Positions 32,185 through 41,185 are shown, counted from the first letter of the stretch. The stretch is DNA of 64,000 nt from JAJDXO01 sp965207535 (GCA_965207535.1 CBDBMR010000015.1:248001-312000), one strand, 5' to 3'. A program made the numbers and translations. The notes: generated by a model from the sequence alone, not told the origin.

Positions 32185-32910
32185 ATGCCCACGACGTACA
32201 ATTACAAACGCTACAAGATGTCCGAGTACGATCTGAGCTCGTTCAACGGACCCAAGGCCGGCGAACTCGCCGGCAATTTCACCGTCCGCACCCCCGAAGG
32301 CCGGGAGGTGAGCCTGGAGGACTACAAGGGCAAGTGGGTGGTGCTGGAGACCGGCTCCATCACCTGCTCCATGTACGTGAAGAACGTCAAGGGCTTCGCC
32401 AGGCTCAAGGACCGGTACCCGGACGTGGAGTTCCTGCTGGTCTATGTCCGCGAAGCCCATCCGGGCTCGCGCCTGGGCCCCCACGAATCGGACGAGCAGA
32501 AGCTCCAATTGGCGACCGAAATGATGGAAATCTACAAGGACCCGCGCACGGTCCTGGTCGACGATCTTCAGGGCACCATGCATCACCAGTACGGCACGCT
32601 CCCCAACATGATCTATGTGATCAACCCGGACGGAAAGGTGATCTACCGCTGCGACTGGTCGTTCCCGAAGAACGTGGAGAAGGTGCTGCGGAACCGGGAC
32701 CGGCTCCACACCCAGGAGCATATCCAGATCATCACCGCCGCGCCGTGGATCATGTTCCCCGTCGTGCTGCGCGGCGGCTGGGATGCGGTCTGGGATCTGC
32801 TGGTCGCCCTGCCGATGATCACCTGGGCGCACATCAAGTTCGACCTCTCGCGCCTCAAGGCCAGACTGTCCGGTCCGAAGAAGGAAGACCAGGGCCCGCA
32901 GGCGGCTTAG
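32185..32910 (+). CDS. iodothyronine deiodinase-like thioredoxin-fold protein
   Basis: 241 residues from ATG 32185, with GGAGG five bases upstream. The thioredoxin-like core begins with AGELAGNFTVRTPEGREVSL and WVVLETGSITCSMYVKNVKG. The single Cys of TGSITCSMY (about residue 62) stands where animal deiodinases carry selenocysteine after GSxT; the codon is TGC, so no selenocysteine is needed. FLLVYVREAHPGS is the conserved E-A-H segment of the family. Residues about 180-215 are hydrophobic (WIMFPVVLRGGW, LLVALPMITW) and may bind the membrane. Bacterial homologues have no proven substrate; a peroxiredoxin-like or dehalogenating role is possible. Confidence 0.8.
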   Translation: MPTTYNYKRYKMSEYDLSSFNGPKAGELAGNFTVRTPEGREVSLEDYKGKWVVLETGSITCSMYVKNVKGFARLKDRYPDVEFLLVYVREAHPGSRLGPHESDEQKLQLATEMMEIYKDPRTVLVDDLQGTMHHQYGTLPNMIYVINPDGKVIYRCDWSFPKNVEKVLRNRDRLHTQEHIQIITAAPWIMFPVVLRGGWDAVWDLLVALPMITWAHIKFDLSRLKARLSGPKKEDQGPQAA

Positions 32911-32922
32911 AACGGCGAGCGC

Positions 32923-33219
32923 TTACCGCCAGAACTCGACGAAGAACTCGCACCCGCCGTCGGGAGTGACCTTGTGGGACGTCTCCGGCTCGACGACGCC
33001 CGGCCGATCAGGGGTCAGTTCGTACACTTCGCCCCGTTCGACGATCTCGTAGCGCAACGTCCCCCCCACCACATGGATCAGCGCCCAGACGCCGGGCTTG
33101 GTGCTGTGATCGCCGGTGATGCCGTCGGGCACGGTTGTCGCCGTGAACACCGGGGTCTTGCGGTAGGGCGTGAGCCCGCCGGGGAGCGCCGGCATTTTGG
33201 CCTCGTGGGTTTCGGTCAT
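32923..33219 (-). CDS. DUF1971 cupin-like protein
   Basis: 98 residues from the ATG at 33219 (MTETHEAK). The frame remains open upstream to 33294, where no ribosome site is seen. LPGGLTPYRKTPVFTA, DHSTKPGVWALIHVVGGTLR and VEPETSHKVTPDGGCEFFVEF fit the DUF1971 family, small beta-barrel proteins found alone or fused to the tellurite-resistance methyltransferase TehB. The His and Glu of the barrel (TSHKVT) could bind a metal. Convergent with the deiodinase-like gene, divergent from the cupin gene. Confidence 0.8.
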   Translation of the reverse strand: MTETHEAKMPALPGGLTPYRKTPVFTATTVPDGITGDHSTKPGVWALIHVVGGTLRYEIVERGEVYELTPDRPGVVEPETSHKVTPDGGCEFFVEFWR

Positions 33220-33308
33220 CCTCGAGCCTACCACGATCCGACACGGTTGATCTCTTGCCGGGATCGCGGCACCCTTGCGGCGAGCAGCACTCACCGGAGG
33301 GGAAAGAG

Positions 33309-33890
33309 ATGCGCACCATCGAGATTACGGGCGCCGAGATGCAGGATCGGGTCGCCCGGTTCGACGACCTGGAGCCGCTGGAGGCCCAGAAGAACACCGG
33401 CATTCCCGTCGAGGCCGCCGACATCGTCTGGTCGCGGAAGCTGATGAGCGTCATCGGCCTGGATGAGGGCCTGGATACGCCGATCAATGCGTCCGCGCCG
33501 ATCACCGGCGCCGGCGGCATCACCATGACCCATGCGGTCTGCCCGCCCGGCACCGGCCCGTCGCTGCACGCCCATCTCCAGACCTACGAGACCTTCACCG
33601 TGATGAAGGGGCGCTTCGAGGTCTATTGGAACGACGACGGCGCCGAACGGGTGGAACTCGGCCTCTACGACACCATTTCCGTGCCGCCGGGCGTCTGCCG
33701 GGGTTTCCGCAATATCTCGGACGAGGAAGGCATCCTGCAGGTGATCATCTCCGGCGGGGTCCATGACCTCAACGACATCGACTTCGCGGTCAAGGCGCGC
33801 GACCAGATCGAGGCGATCCAGCCGGGGCTCACCGCCGAGTTCGAGAAGACCGGCTTTACGTTCACCGCCGGCAAGGACGCGCCGGCGTAG
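33309..33890 (+). CDS. cupin domain protein
   Basis: 193 residues from ATG 33309, behind a GGAGGGGAAAGAG stretch. A single cupin barrel occupies residues about 65-160: GPSLHAHLQTYETFTVMKG holds the HxH and E metal ligands of motif 1, and LGLYDTISVPPGVCRGFRN is motif 2, where the usual His is replaced by Cys or Arg. Such proteins may be dioxygenases or sugar-binding proteins. The divergent DUF1971 gene is also a beta-barrel, but the link is not clear. Confidence 0.82.
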   Translation: MRTIEITGAEMQDRVARFDDLEPLEAQKNTGIPVEAADIVWSRKLMSVIGLDEGLDTPINASAPITGAGGITMTHAVCPPGTGPSLHAHLQTYETFTVMKGRFEVYWNDDGAERVELGLYDTISVPPGVCRGFRNISDEEGILQVIISGGVHDLNDIDFAVKARDQIEAIQPGLTAEFEKTGFTFTAGKDAPA

Positions 33891-33904
33891 TCAGGGCCAG
33901 CACG

Positions 33905-34145
33905 TCCCCTCTCCCCCCGACGGGGGAAGAGGGTGAGGGGGAACCACCGGTCCTGGATACCCCGCATAAAGCGGGGTATGACGAGTGGATATACGACACA
34001 AACCAAGCCGTCATGCCCCGGCTTGTCCGGGGCATCCACGCTTTGGGGGCGGCACTACAAAAGGTCGTTCCCCGCCGGGGATTGACCGGGTGGATGGCCG
34101 GGCCACTTTGTCGGCTGGACCGGCCCCGTGCGGGGCATCCACGAA
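33905..34145. repeat. repeat cluster: short family A (copy 8) plus family B units
   Basis: CCCCTCTCCCCCCGACGGGG with GGGTGAGGGGGAAC (33905-33944) is a cut-down family A element. It is followed by GGATACCCCGCATAAAGCGG GGTATGACGA (33955-33984), ATGCCCCGGCTTGTCCGGGG CATCCACG (34013-34040) and the inverse of the 6.6 kb unit (GGTCGTTCCCCGCCGGGGAT to GGCCGGGCCACTTTGTCGGC). No gene is visible in this 260-base gap. Confidence 0.75.
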
Positions 34146-34152
34146 CGTCACG

Positions 34153-35361
34153 TCAAGAGCCGCCGAAAGAGCCGCCGATTGCGCCGGATTCCTCAAAGGC
34201 GTCGATTTCGGCGGCGTCATAGCCGAACTCGAGAAGCACCTCGCGGTTGTGCTCGCCGAGGGCCGGGCTCGGCCGCCGCACCGGGGTTTCGGCGGCGGAG
34301 TACTTCACCGGATGACCCAGCACCCGCATGGCCGAACCCCCGTGGGTTTCGGTCTCGCGGATCATGCCGCGGGCCCGGGTCTGGGGATCGGCCGCCATCT
34401 CGGCGACATCGTAGACCGGCCCGGCGGGAATGCCCGCCCCGTCGAGCAGGGCCTGCCACTCGGCGGTGGATTTGGCCTTAAACAGAGGGGCCAGCACCTC
34501 CACCAGCCGGTCCAGGTTTTCGATCCGCTGCGGCGGTTCGGCGAACCGCTCGTCGTCCGCCAGTTCCGGCGCGCCCAGGAGCTCGATCAGCTTGAGCCAC
34601 AGGCCCTGGTTGGCGCTTCCCACGTTAATCCATCCGTCGGCGGTGGGGAACGCCTGATAGGGCGCCATCATCGGATGGGCCGACCCCATCGCCGCCGGCA
34701 CCTCGCCGGAATTGAGGAAGATCGCCGACTGCCAGTAGGTGTGCATGATTCCGGCCTCGTAGAGCGAGGTGTCCACATATTGCCCTTCGCCGGTGCGCTC
34801 GCGGGCGACCAGCGCGCCGAGGATCCCCATGGCGGCCAGCGTCCCGGCGGTGATGTCGGTCACCGGCGCGCCGACCTTGACCGGCGGCCGGCCCGGACCC
34901 TCGCCGGTGATGCTCATCAGCCCGCTCATCCCCTGCGCCACCAGATCGAAACCGCCCTGCCCGGCCAGCGGTCCGGTCGCGCCGTAACCGGAGACGGTGC
35001 AATAGACCAGCCGGGGGTTGGTCCCGCGGACGCTCTCCCAGCCGACGCCGTAATGCTCCATGGCGCCCCGGCGGTAGTTTTCGATGAACACATCCGCTTG
35101 GTCCGCCAGCCGCCGCAGGATGGCCCGGCCGCCGCCGGAGCGGAGATCAAGCGCCACGCCCCGCTTGCCCCGGTTCATCATGGCGAACCCGGCGGACTCG
35201 CCGTCGACGAACGGCCCGTTCCGGCGGACGGTGTCGCCGTCCGGCAGCCGCTCGACCTTGATCACGTCGGCGCCCATGTCGGAGAGATGCAGCCCGCAGG
35301 TGGGGGCGGCCATCACGTGGCTGAGCTCGATCACCCGGATACCGTCCAGCAGGCCGCCCAT
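34153..35361 (-). CDS. CaiB/BaiF family (class III) CoA transferase
   Basis: 402 residues. MGGLLDGIRVIELSHVMAAP, GADVIKVERLPDGD, FVDGESAGFAMMNRGKRGVAL and the catalytic Asp region DVFIENYRRGAMEHYGVG near residue 110 are standard. AAYG-like TGEGPGRPPVKVGAPVTDIT follows. Members move CoA between acids such as carnitine, formate/oxalate or 2-methylfumarate. The crotonase gene lies 21 bases upstream on the same strand and the EamA gene 12 bases before that, so the three probably form an operon acting on a CoA thioester. The acid is not identifiable. Confidence 0.93.
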   Translation of the reverse strand: MGGLLDGIRVIELSHVMAAPTCGLHLSDMGADVIKVERLPDGDTVRRNGPFVDGESAGFAMMNRGKRGVALDLRSGGGRAILRRLADQADVFIENYRRGAMEHYGVGWESVRGTNPRLVYCTVSGYGATGPLAGQGGFDLVAQGMSGLMSITGEGPGRPPVKVGAPVTDITAGTLAAMGILGALVARERTGEGQYVDTSLYEAGIMHTYWQSAIFLNSGEVPAAMGSAHPMMAPYQAFPTADGWINVGSANQGLWLKLIELLGAPELADDERFAEPPQRIENLDRLVEVLAPLFKAKSTAEWQALLDGAGIPAGPVYDVAEMAADPQTRARGMIRETETHGGSAMRVLGHPVKYSAAETPVRRPSPALGEHNREVLLEFGYDAAEIDAFEESGAIGGSFGGS

Positions 35362-35382
35362 GCTGCTCGCCCCTATTCGCCT

Positions 35383-36174
35383 CTATTCGCCCTTGAAGTC
35401 CGGTTTGTCCTTGGCGAGGAAGGCACGGATACCTTCCTTGAAATCGTCCGTCTCGAAGCAGGCGAAACCCTCGGCCGCTTCTTCCGCCGACAATTCGCCG
35501 CCGGCGAGGATGCGGTCGACGAATTTCTTGTGCCAGCGGTTGACCAGGGGCGCGCCCTCGGCGATGCGCCCGGCGGCGGACAGGGCCTCCTCGGCGACCC
35601 GGTCGTCGGCCACTACCCGGTTCACCAGGCCCTTGTCCTTGGCTTCGGCGGCATCGAACACCCTCCCCTCATAGAGAATTTCCAGCGCCGTCGAGCGGCC
35701 GACCAGGCCGACCAGCGCCTCGATCTCCGGATGGGCCATCACCAGACCCAGCCGGTTGACGGGAATGCCGAACCGGGAGCCCTCGCCGCAGATGCGGATA
35801 TCGCACGACAAGGCCAGTTCGAGCGCGCCGCCGACGCACAGCCCGTGGATTTGCGCCACCGTCGGATGGCGGCAATCGCGGATCGCCTGCATGGCCGCGT
35901 GCATCAGCCCGCCGTAGACCGCCGCCTGTTCCGGGTTGCTGCGCGCCTCGGCGAACTCGGCGATGTCGGCGCCGGGCCCCATGGCCTCCTCGCCGGCGCC
36001 CCTGAGGATCACGCAGCGGATATCCCCGTCGCCGTCGAGGGCCCGGAATGCCTCGCCGACGCCCGCCCACATCTCCTTGTTCAATGCGTTGAGCTTTTCC
36101 GCCCGGTTGAGGATGACGGTGGCGACGGCGCCGTCGCGCTCGGTGAGGATGAGCTCTTCGGAAGTATCGGACAT
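35383..36174 (-). CDS. enoyl-CoA hydratase/isomerase (crotonase) family
   Basis: 263 residues. Crotonase fold: VATVILNRAEKLNALNKEM at residues 15-33, the oxyanion hole in CVILRGAGEEAMGPGADIAEF and the second in IHGLCVGGALELALSCDIRI near residue 115. The Glu that acts as acid/base in enoyl-CoA hydratase 1 is likely in RFGIPVNRLGLVMAHPE rather than the usual FGQPE, so hydratase versus isomerase is open. Probably co-transcribed with the CoA transferase and the DMT transporter. Confidence 0.9.
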   Translation of the reverse strand: MSDTSEELILTERDGAVATVILNRAEKLNALNKEMWAGVGEAFRALDGDGDIRCVILRGAGEEAMGPGADIAEFAEARSNPEQAAVYGGLMHAAMQAIRDCRHPTVAQIHGLCVGGALELALSCDIRICGEGSRFGIPVNRLGLVMAHPEIEALVGLVGRSTALEILYEGRVFDAAEAKDKGLVNRVVADDRVAEEALSAAGRIAEGAPLVNRWHKKFVDRILAGGELSAEEAAEGFACFETDDFKEGIRAFLAKDKPDFKGE

Positions 36175-36186
36175 GCGGGGCTTATA

Positions 36187-37074
36187 CTATCCCTTGGCCT
36201 TGGTCGCCAGATAGACACCGGTAAGCAGCAGCGCGATGCCGGCGGCGTGAAACAGCCGGAAGCTCTCGCCCAACAGAACGATCGCCAGGGTGACGCCGAA
36301 CACCGGCAGCAGATAGGACGTCAGGCCGGCCACGTTGGGACCCAGGATTTCGACCGCCCGGTTGTAGGCCATGTAGGCGATCACCGAGGCGACGACGGAA
36401 AGATAGGCCACCGCCCAGAAGGTTTCTGGGGCCAGGGGCACGGGGCGGACATAGACGTGCTCCCACCAATAGAACGGCGCCAGCACGGCGAGGCCGATGA
36501 TAGCGGTCAGGAACATGAAGCTGGCGAGACGGATCTTGGGGCGCCTGCGGAGATAGACCGTGTACAGCGCCCAGGAAAGGGTCGCCGCCAGGATCCACAG
36601 ATCGCCGGGTACGAAATCCAGCGCCGCGACGACGCCGGGATCGCCCCGGGCCACGATCACGACCGTGCCGACCAGGCCGAGCGCCAGCCCGGCGGCCTGT
36701 TGGCCGGTGACCGCGAGCCGCAGGATGATCAGCGACAAGATCACGATGATCACGGGGCGCGACGTGTTGATCAGGAACGAGTTGGTCGCCGTCGTCGAAT
36801 TGAGGCCGATGTAGAGGAACGAATTGTAGATGCTCACCGACAGCACGCTCAACACCACGAGGATTTTCCAGTTGGCGATGGCTTCGGGGATATCCCGTTT
36901 CAAATGGGGCCAGGCGAGGACCAGGAAGATGGGCACCGTGGCCACCCAGCGCCAGAACGCGAGGCCGATGGGCGGCACCGCCTCATGGACGGCGCGGGCG
37001 GCGATGGCGTTCCCGGACCAGGCGACCGCGGTGATCACGATCATCAGATAGCCGTTGTTGAGCAGCAGTTTCAT
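36187..37074 (-). CDS. EamA/DMT superfamily transporter
   Basis: 295 residues with about ten hydrophobic helices in two EamA repeats: first MIVITAVAWSGNAIAARAVH through LALGLVGTVVIVARG, second LWILAATLSWALYTVYLRR to IALLLTGVYLATKA. DMT exporters move amino acids, purines or other metabolites out across the inner membrane. It heads a minus-strand series with the crotonase and CoA transferase genes (12 bases to the former). Confidence 0.92.
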   Translation of the reverse strand: MKLLLNNGYLMIVITAVAWSGNAIAARAVHEAVPPIGLAFWRWVATVPIFLVLAWPHLKRDIPEAIANWKILVVLSVLSVSIYNSFLYIGLNSTTATNSFLINTSRPVIIVILSLIILRLAVTGQQAAGLALGLVGTVVIVARGDPGVVAALDFVPGDLWILAATLSWALYTVYLRRRPKIRLASFMFLTAIIGLAVLAPFYWWEHVYVRPVPLAPETFWAVAYLSVVASVIAYMAYNRAVEILGPNVAGLTSYLLPVFGVTLAIVLLGESFRLFHAAGIALLLTGVYLATKAKG

Positions 37075-37128
37075 CGCCGAGGGTTCTGTCAGACCGGAGG
37101 GGCCGGGACAAGCGGAGGATGAGGACCC

Positions 37129-38424
37129 CTAGCCGCCGAAGAAGCCGTCCGGCACCCATTCGGCGCGGAAGATGCCCCAGCCGACCTCCTCGTCCGTGTG
37201 GCGGTTGTCGATCTCGGCGTGGAACAGAATTTCCGGATCGTCCGCGCGGGTGACCTCATAGACTTCCGCCGAGCCGTGGCCCGCCGGCGGCAGGTGGACC
37301 CGCTCGCCGCCGGGACCCAGGATGATGCCGCCGAAGGTGACGAAAACATTGCCGGTCGCCGGCAGTTCATAGGCACCGCTGATATACATGGCGTACGGCG
37401 TCCCGTGTTCCGGACCGCCGAAGGACCACACCTGCTCCACCGTGCCCGCCGCCTCGTCCACGCGGTAGGCGATGGCGCGTGAAACGCAGTCATCGAGGTC
37501 GCGGGGCGGCGCCGGCGGGATGGCGCCGCTCTCGCCGTTGTCGAACAGCAGGATCGATCCGTCGGCCATGATGCTCGGATCGTGGGAATGCCAGTGCCAC
37601 GACGTCTCGCCCACCGGCCTGAGCACCTTGTCCGCCCAGTCCCCGGTCCAGCCCTCGGGCGCGCCCAGGATCCATTTCAGCGCGCCGGTCGCCCGGTCGA
37701 TCTTGATCAGACAATCCTGGTGGCGGACGGTGACGATGAAGCTGTCGTCGGCGGGGTCGTGGACGAGACCGTTGGCATGGGTCAGGTCGGCACCGCCGGG
37801 CACCACGCCGCAAACGGTCCAGAACGGGGCATCCAAACCGTAGGCGGTCCGGCGCGAATCGAGAATGTCGAAAAAATCGTGGGCGTGGACCACGTCGCCT
37901 TCGGGGGTGAATTCGACCAGCACATCGGCCACCAGCTTGCGTTTTCCCCGGCCGGCTTCGGGGTTCTTCAGGCTGAGGGGGTAGTCATCGAACTCGCGGG
38001 CGGAAATGGAGAGCGCCGCCAGATTTCCGCCGGGCAGCTCGCGAACCGCATGATGGAAATAGAGGGTGTCGACCGGGATTTCATTGCCCGCCAGGCTGGG
38101 CGACGCGCCCGGCGTGCTCCACTTCCGCAAGGTGGCCCCGCCCGCGTCGATCTCCTGGATGCAGCCGTCCGTGGTTACCACCAGCAGCGTATCGCGGGGT
38201 GTGCGCTTCACATCCATGACCGACGAGGCCGTCTGCCAGCACCAGACCGGCCGGCCCTCCCGGTCGATGGCGACCAGGGCCTCGAAGTCGGATCTCTGCT
38301 GGACGGCGCGGGTGCCCCGGCCGAGGGAGAGAATCATGCAGCCGGGCTCGCGCCGGGAGGCTTCGCAGACCTTGACCTCGATGGGCGGAAATCCCGGCGG
38401 GAGTTTTTCCAGGGGCGGTGGCAT
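37129..38424 (-). CDS. arylsulfotransferase (ASST) family protein
   Basis: 431 residues forming a six-bladed beta-propeller: repeated segments such as GRPVWCWQTASSVMDVKRTP, DGCIQEIDAGGATLRKW, THANGLVHDPADDSFIVTVR and HWHSHDPSIMADGSILLFDN. The propeller with His-rich HxHDP fits Arylsulfotran_2/ASST proteins, which transfer sulfate between phenolic compounds without PAPS. Periplasmic ASST enzymes carry a signal peptide; none is seen here (MPPPLEKLPPGFPPIEVKV), so this one may be cytoplasmic or a non-catalytic relative. Lies 55 bases upstream of the DMT transporter gene. Confidence 0.75.
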   Translation of the reverse strand: MPPPLEKLPPGFPPIEVKVCEASRREPGCMILSLGRGTRAVQQRSDFEALVAIDREGRPVWCWQTASSVMDVKRTPRDTLLVVTTDGCIQEIDAGGATLRKWSTPGASPSLAGNEIPVDTLYFHHAVRELPGGNLAALSISAREFDDYPLSLKNPEAGRGKRKLVADVLVEFTPEGDVVHAHDFFDILDSRRTAYGLDAPFWTVCGVVPGGADLTHANGLVHDPADDSFIVTVRHQDCLIKIDRATGALKWILGAPEGWTGDWADKVLRPVGETSWHWHSHDPSIMADGSILLFDNGESGAIPPAPPRDLDDCVSRAIAYRVDEAAGTVEQVWSFGGPEHGTPYAMYISGAYELPATGNVFVTFGGIILGPGGERVHLPPAGHGSAEVYEVTRADDPEILFHAEIDNRHTDEEVGWGIFRAEWVPDGFFGG

Positions 38425-38452
38425 GGGGGCAGGTTATCGGGGCCGCGGGCCC

Positions 38453-39073
38453 TCAGGCAAGCTCGCCCTGCCGGTTGAGGTTTTCGGGCCCGCCCGGGGT
38501 CCATCGGTGGACCTCGACGTCACCGTAGAGCGCGGCCTCGAAATAGGGCTCGCCTTCCAGGAATTCGTCGACGGCGTCCGTGTCCGCCATCTCCATCAGG
38601 TAGATGCTGCCGGCCCAGCCGCCCCGGTCGCCGAGCAGCGCGCCGCGGCACAGGAAATTCGCATCGAACCCGGCGCAATAGGCGCCGTATTCGTCGGCGG
38701 CCCGCTCCCGGCCGGCCTCGTTGCCGGGGACCGCGGGACAATAGATGAAGAAACGGGGCAGATCGCCCGCGCCCTCGAATTCAAACTGGGTGCGGCCGAG
38801 TTCCAGCTCGAAACGCCGGATGAGCACGTGCTCGAACAAACCGGCCTGGTGGAACGGCTCCTCGTGGACGAAGCGCCTGGCCTCCTGCCAGTCATCGAGC
38901 GCCGCGATATGGATGGAGCCCGTGACCTGCGACGGGTCGCTCGGATCGAGCACCGGTCCCCGCGCGATCAGCCTGTCCTTGTAGCGGTCGATGAAGTCCC
39001 AGTGTTCGCGGATGATCGCCGAGCGCTTTTCCGCGACTCCCGGATGGCTCACCCCCCAGGCGAAGAATTCCAC
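38453..39073 (-). CDS. protein with two YCII (YciI-like) domains in tandem
   Basis: 206 residues from GTG 39073, with GGAGGGAC upstream. The first YCII domain (residues about 2-100) has HPGVAEKRSAIIREHWDFID and GSIHIAALDDWQEARRFVHE; the second (about 105-195) has FFIYCPAVPGNEAGRERAADEY and GSIYLMEMADTDAVDEFLEG. YCII domains share a ferredoxin-like fold with a His/Asp pair and form dimers; a fused pair would be a single-chain dimer. Reaction unknown. Located 29 bases upstream of the arylsulfotransferase gene. Confidence 0.8.
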   Translation of the reverse strand: MEFFAWGVSHPGVAEKRSAIIREHWDFIDRYKDRLIARGPVLDPSDPSQVTGSIHIAALDDWQEARRFVHEEPFHQAGLFEHVLIRRFELELGRTQFEFEGAGDLPRFFIYCPAVPGNEAGRERAADEYGAYCAGFDANFLCRGALLGDRGGWAGSIYLMEMADTDAVDEFLEGEPYFEAALYGDVEVHRWTPGGPENLNRQGELA

Positions 39074-39138
39074 GCTGTCCCTCCAGACATTTTCGCCAGC
39101 TTACCCATTTAACCCGGCAAGCAAATCGGGGGAATAGC

Positions 39139-40281
39139 TTAAATCGCGGTGCCCCAGACCTCTTCGGCCACCTCGACGCAATGGCGGAGCTTGGCCCATT
39201 GCTGTTCCTCGCTCAGCAAGTTGCCGCCGGTGTGGCTGGCAAACCCGCATTGGGGCGAGAGGCACATCTGTTCCGGGGGCATGTACCGGGCGGCTTCGTC
39301 GAGGCGGCGCTTGAGGCCGTCCTTGTCCTCCAATTCGCCGAACTTGGACGTGACGATGCCGAGGACGATCCTGGGCCCGCCCGGTCCCTTGGGAACGAAG
39401 CGTAGCGGCTCGAACCCGCCCGAGCGCTCGTCGTCATATTCGAGGAAGAAGCCGTCCACCTCGACCTCGTTGAAGATCGCCTCGGCCACATGTTCGTACC
39501 CGCCCTCGGCGTGGCCCCGGCTGAAGGAGTTGCCCCGGCAGAGGTGAATGGTGACGGCCATGTCGTCCGGCCTGCCGGCGATGGCATCGTTGATCAGCCG
39601 GGCGTAGAGATGGGGCAGTTCGTCCGGGTCCTCGCCCAGCCCGCGCACGTTTTCCCTGAGCCGATCGTCGCAGAGGTAGGCGAGGTTGGTATCGTCCAGC
39701 TGCACGTAGCGGCAGCCTTGCGCCGCGAGGTCGAGAATTTCCGCGCGCCAAATCCCCGAGGCGTCGGCGAAGAATTCCTCCATGTCCGGATAGGCTTCCT
39801 CGGAAACGCCGCCGCGGCCGCCGCGAAAATGCAGCATGCTCACCGACGGCATGGTGACCTTGGGCGTGCGGGAGGTTTCGCCCTTGAGGAAGTTGAACGA
39901 GCCGCGCTGAATGCCGCCCGCCGGCCAGCCCAGCTTGCCGTGTGTGGCCGGCGCCGGCAGCTTGAATGTCTTCACCACGCCGCCGACCTCGGTCGTGTGG
40001 TGATCGTCGGAGCGCGTGGCCGGCGGCGAGGCGCTCTTCACGCCCTCGATGGCATCCAGGAAATCGTTGGACCAGGATTCGCGGCGGTAATCGCCGTCGG
40101 TCACCGACTGGATGCCGGTTTCCTCCTCCAGCCTTACCGCACGGCGGATCAGCCGGTCCTCGACCTCGCGAAGGCCGCCGGCATCCATCTCTCCGTTCTT
40201 GAATTGCTCGCGGGCCTCGAGAAGCTCCGGCGGGCGCAGCAGACTGCCGACGTGATCGGCGCGGAACGGACCCTTCACCAT
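39139..40281 (-). CDS. short MetE-like zinc methyltransferase, paralog 1
   Basis: 380 residues, about half of classical MetE and lacking its N-terminal domain. FRADHVGSLLRPPELLEARE opens the barrel. Zinc ligands match MetE: HxC in TIHLCRGNSFSRG, Glu in FFLEYDDERSGGFEPL and Cys in SPQCGFASHTGG. QLDDTNLAYLCDDRL replaces the usual D-E-P-A-L loop. Short homologues include the folate-independent Mes-type methionine synthases and epoxyalkane:CoM transferase, so the thiol acceptor could be homocysteine or another. It follows the alpha/beta hydrolase gene by 46 bases on the same strand. Confidence 0.85.
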   Translation of the reverse strand: MVKGPFRADHVGSLLRPPELLEAREQFKNGEMDAGGLREVEDRLIRRAVRLEEETGIQSVTDGDYRRESWSNDFLDAIEGVKSASPPATRSDDHHTTEVGGVVKTFKLPAPATHGKLGWPAGGIQRGSFNFLKGETSRTPKVTMPSVSMLHFRGGRGGVSEEAYPDMEEFFADASGIWRAEILDLAAQGCRYVQLDDTNLAYLCDDRLRENVRGLGEDPDELPHLYARLINDAIAGRPDDMAVTIHLCRGNSFSRGHAEGGYEHVAEAIFNEVEVDGFFLEYDDERSGGFEPLRFVPKGPGGPRIVLGIVTSKFGELEDKDGLKRRLDEAARYMPPEQMCLSPQCGFASHTGGNLLSEEQQWAKLRHCVEVAEEVWGTAI

Positions 40282-40327
40282 CCCGCCGGGTCCGTGCGCG
40301 CGAGCGGCCGGATCAATACCACGGCGC

Positions 40328-41185
40328 TCACCCCAGGTGCTTGAGAAAGAACGCGGCCAGCGGATTCCAGGATACCTCGGTTCCGCGGCGCGCCTGCTCG
40401 ACGTAGACGACCTCGATCTCGCCGCCGGCGGCGCGGTAGTTCGCCGCGAACCGCTCCGGCTCGTTCATCGTGGCGCCGGAGGACAGGTCCCGGTAGTCGT
40501 GGACGATATCCGGCTGGCCCTGAACCCAAAGGGCGGGGGGCGTTTCCACGTCCTCGCCCCGCTCCAGGGCGAGCATCGGGTTGCCTTCCTCCATCACCTC
40601 TTCGGTCTCCCAATAGATGTGGTGAAACTCCGGCAGTTCCCCGACCCAATCCGCGTTCTCGCCGCTTTCACGGGTCCGGACGGCGTGCCGGTAGCGGGAC
40701 AGGGGGTTGATCACCGGCCAGGATACCCCTGCGCAACGGACGGCCGCATCGATCTCCGGACCGGCGCCTTCCACGGGAAGCTCCGTATATCGCGGATCGG
40801 CGGGCCGCATGGCAGCCAACATGGCGAGATGCCCGCCGCTCGACTGACCGCAAATGCCGACCCGTCCGGCATCGATATGGAACGCCTCCGCCTTCGACTT
40901 CAGCCAGCGGATCGCGTAGTTGATATCGGCCAGGGACGAGGGGTACTTGTCCGGCCCGTGGCGGAAATCGATGGCCGCCACGGCGAGACCGGCCCCGGCC
41001 AGCACCTCGTCCCGGTCCTGGCAGCTGCTGAAATCGCTCAGGTTCCAGGCCCCGCCATGAATATCGACGACGAGGGGGAAGGGTCCCTTCCCTTCCGGCG
41101 TGAATAATCTGAGACCGATCCCACGGTCGCCGAACCGCAGATACTCCATGTCCTGGGTGGTATAGCCTTGCACCTGGTCCAGCAT
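40328..41185 (-). CDS. alpha/beta hydrolase, esterase/lipase type
   Basis: 285 residues from ATG 41185 (MLDQVQGYTTQDMEYL); the frame is open further upstream but without a family N-terminus. HGGAW is the oxyanion motif (residue about 48), GQSSGGHLAML the nucleophile elbow (Ser about 120). Asp is in LWVQGQPDIVHDYRD and His probably in the last 30 residues. BD-FAE/HSL-like. It probably shares a transcript with the MetE-like gene downstream and is divergent from the second one. Confidence 0.87.
   Translation of the reverse strand: MLDQVQGYTTQDMEYLRFGDRGIGLRLFTPEGKGPFPLVVDIHGGAWNLSDFSSCQDRDEVLAGAGLAVAAIDFRHGPDKYPSSLADINYAIRWLKSKAEAFHIDAGRVGICGQSSGGHLAMLAAMRPADPRYTELPVEGAGPEIDAAVRCAGVSWPVINPLSRYRHAVRTRESGENADWVGELPEFHHIYWETEEVMEEGNPMLALERGEDVETPPALWVQGQPDIVHDYRDLSSGATMNEPERFAANYRAAGGEIEVVYVEQARRGTEVSWNPLAAFFLKHLG

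Noticed and set aside
32185..32910. Selenocysteine-encoding TGA in the deiodinase-like gene
   Set aside because: The codon at the key position is TGC (Cys) and the frame has no internal TGA.
33985..37122. 1045-codon open frame on the plus strand
   Set aside because: It lies antisense to the CoA transferase, crotonase and EamA genes and shows no domain; a GC-rich codon-shadow frame.
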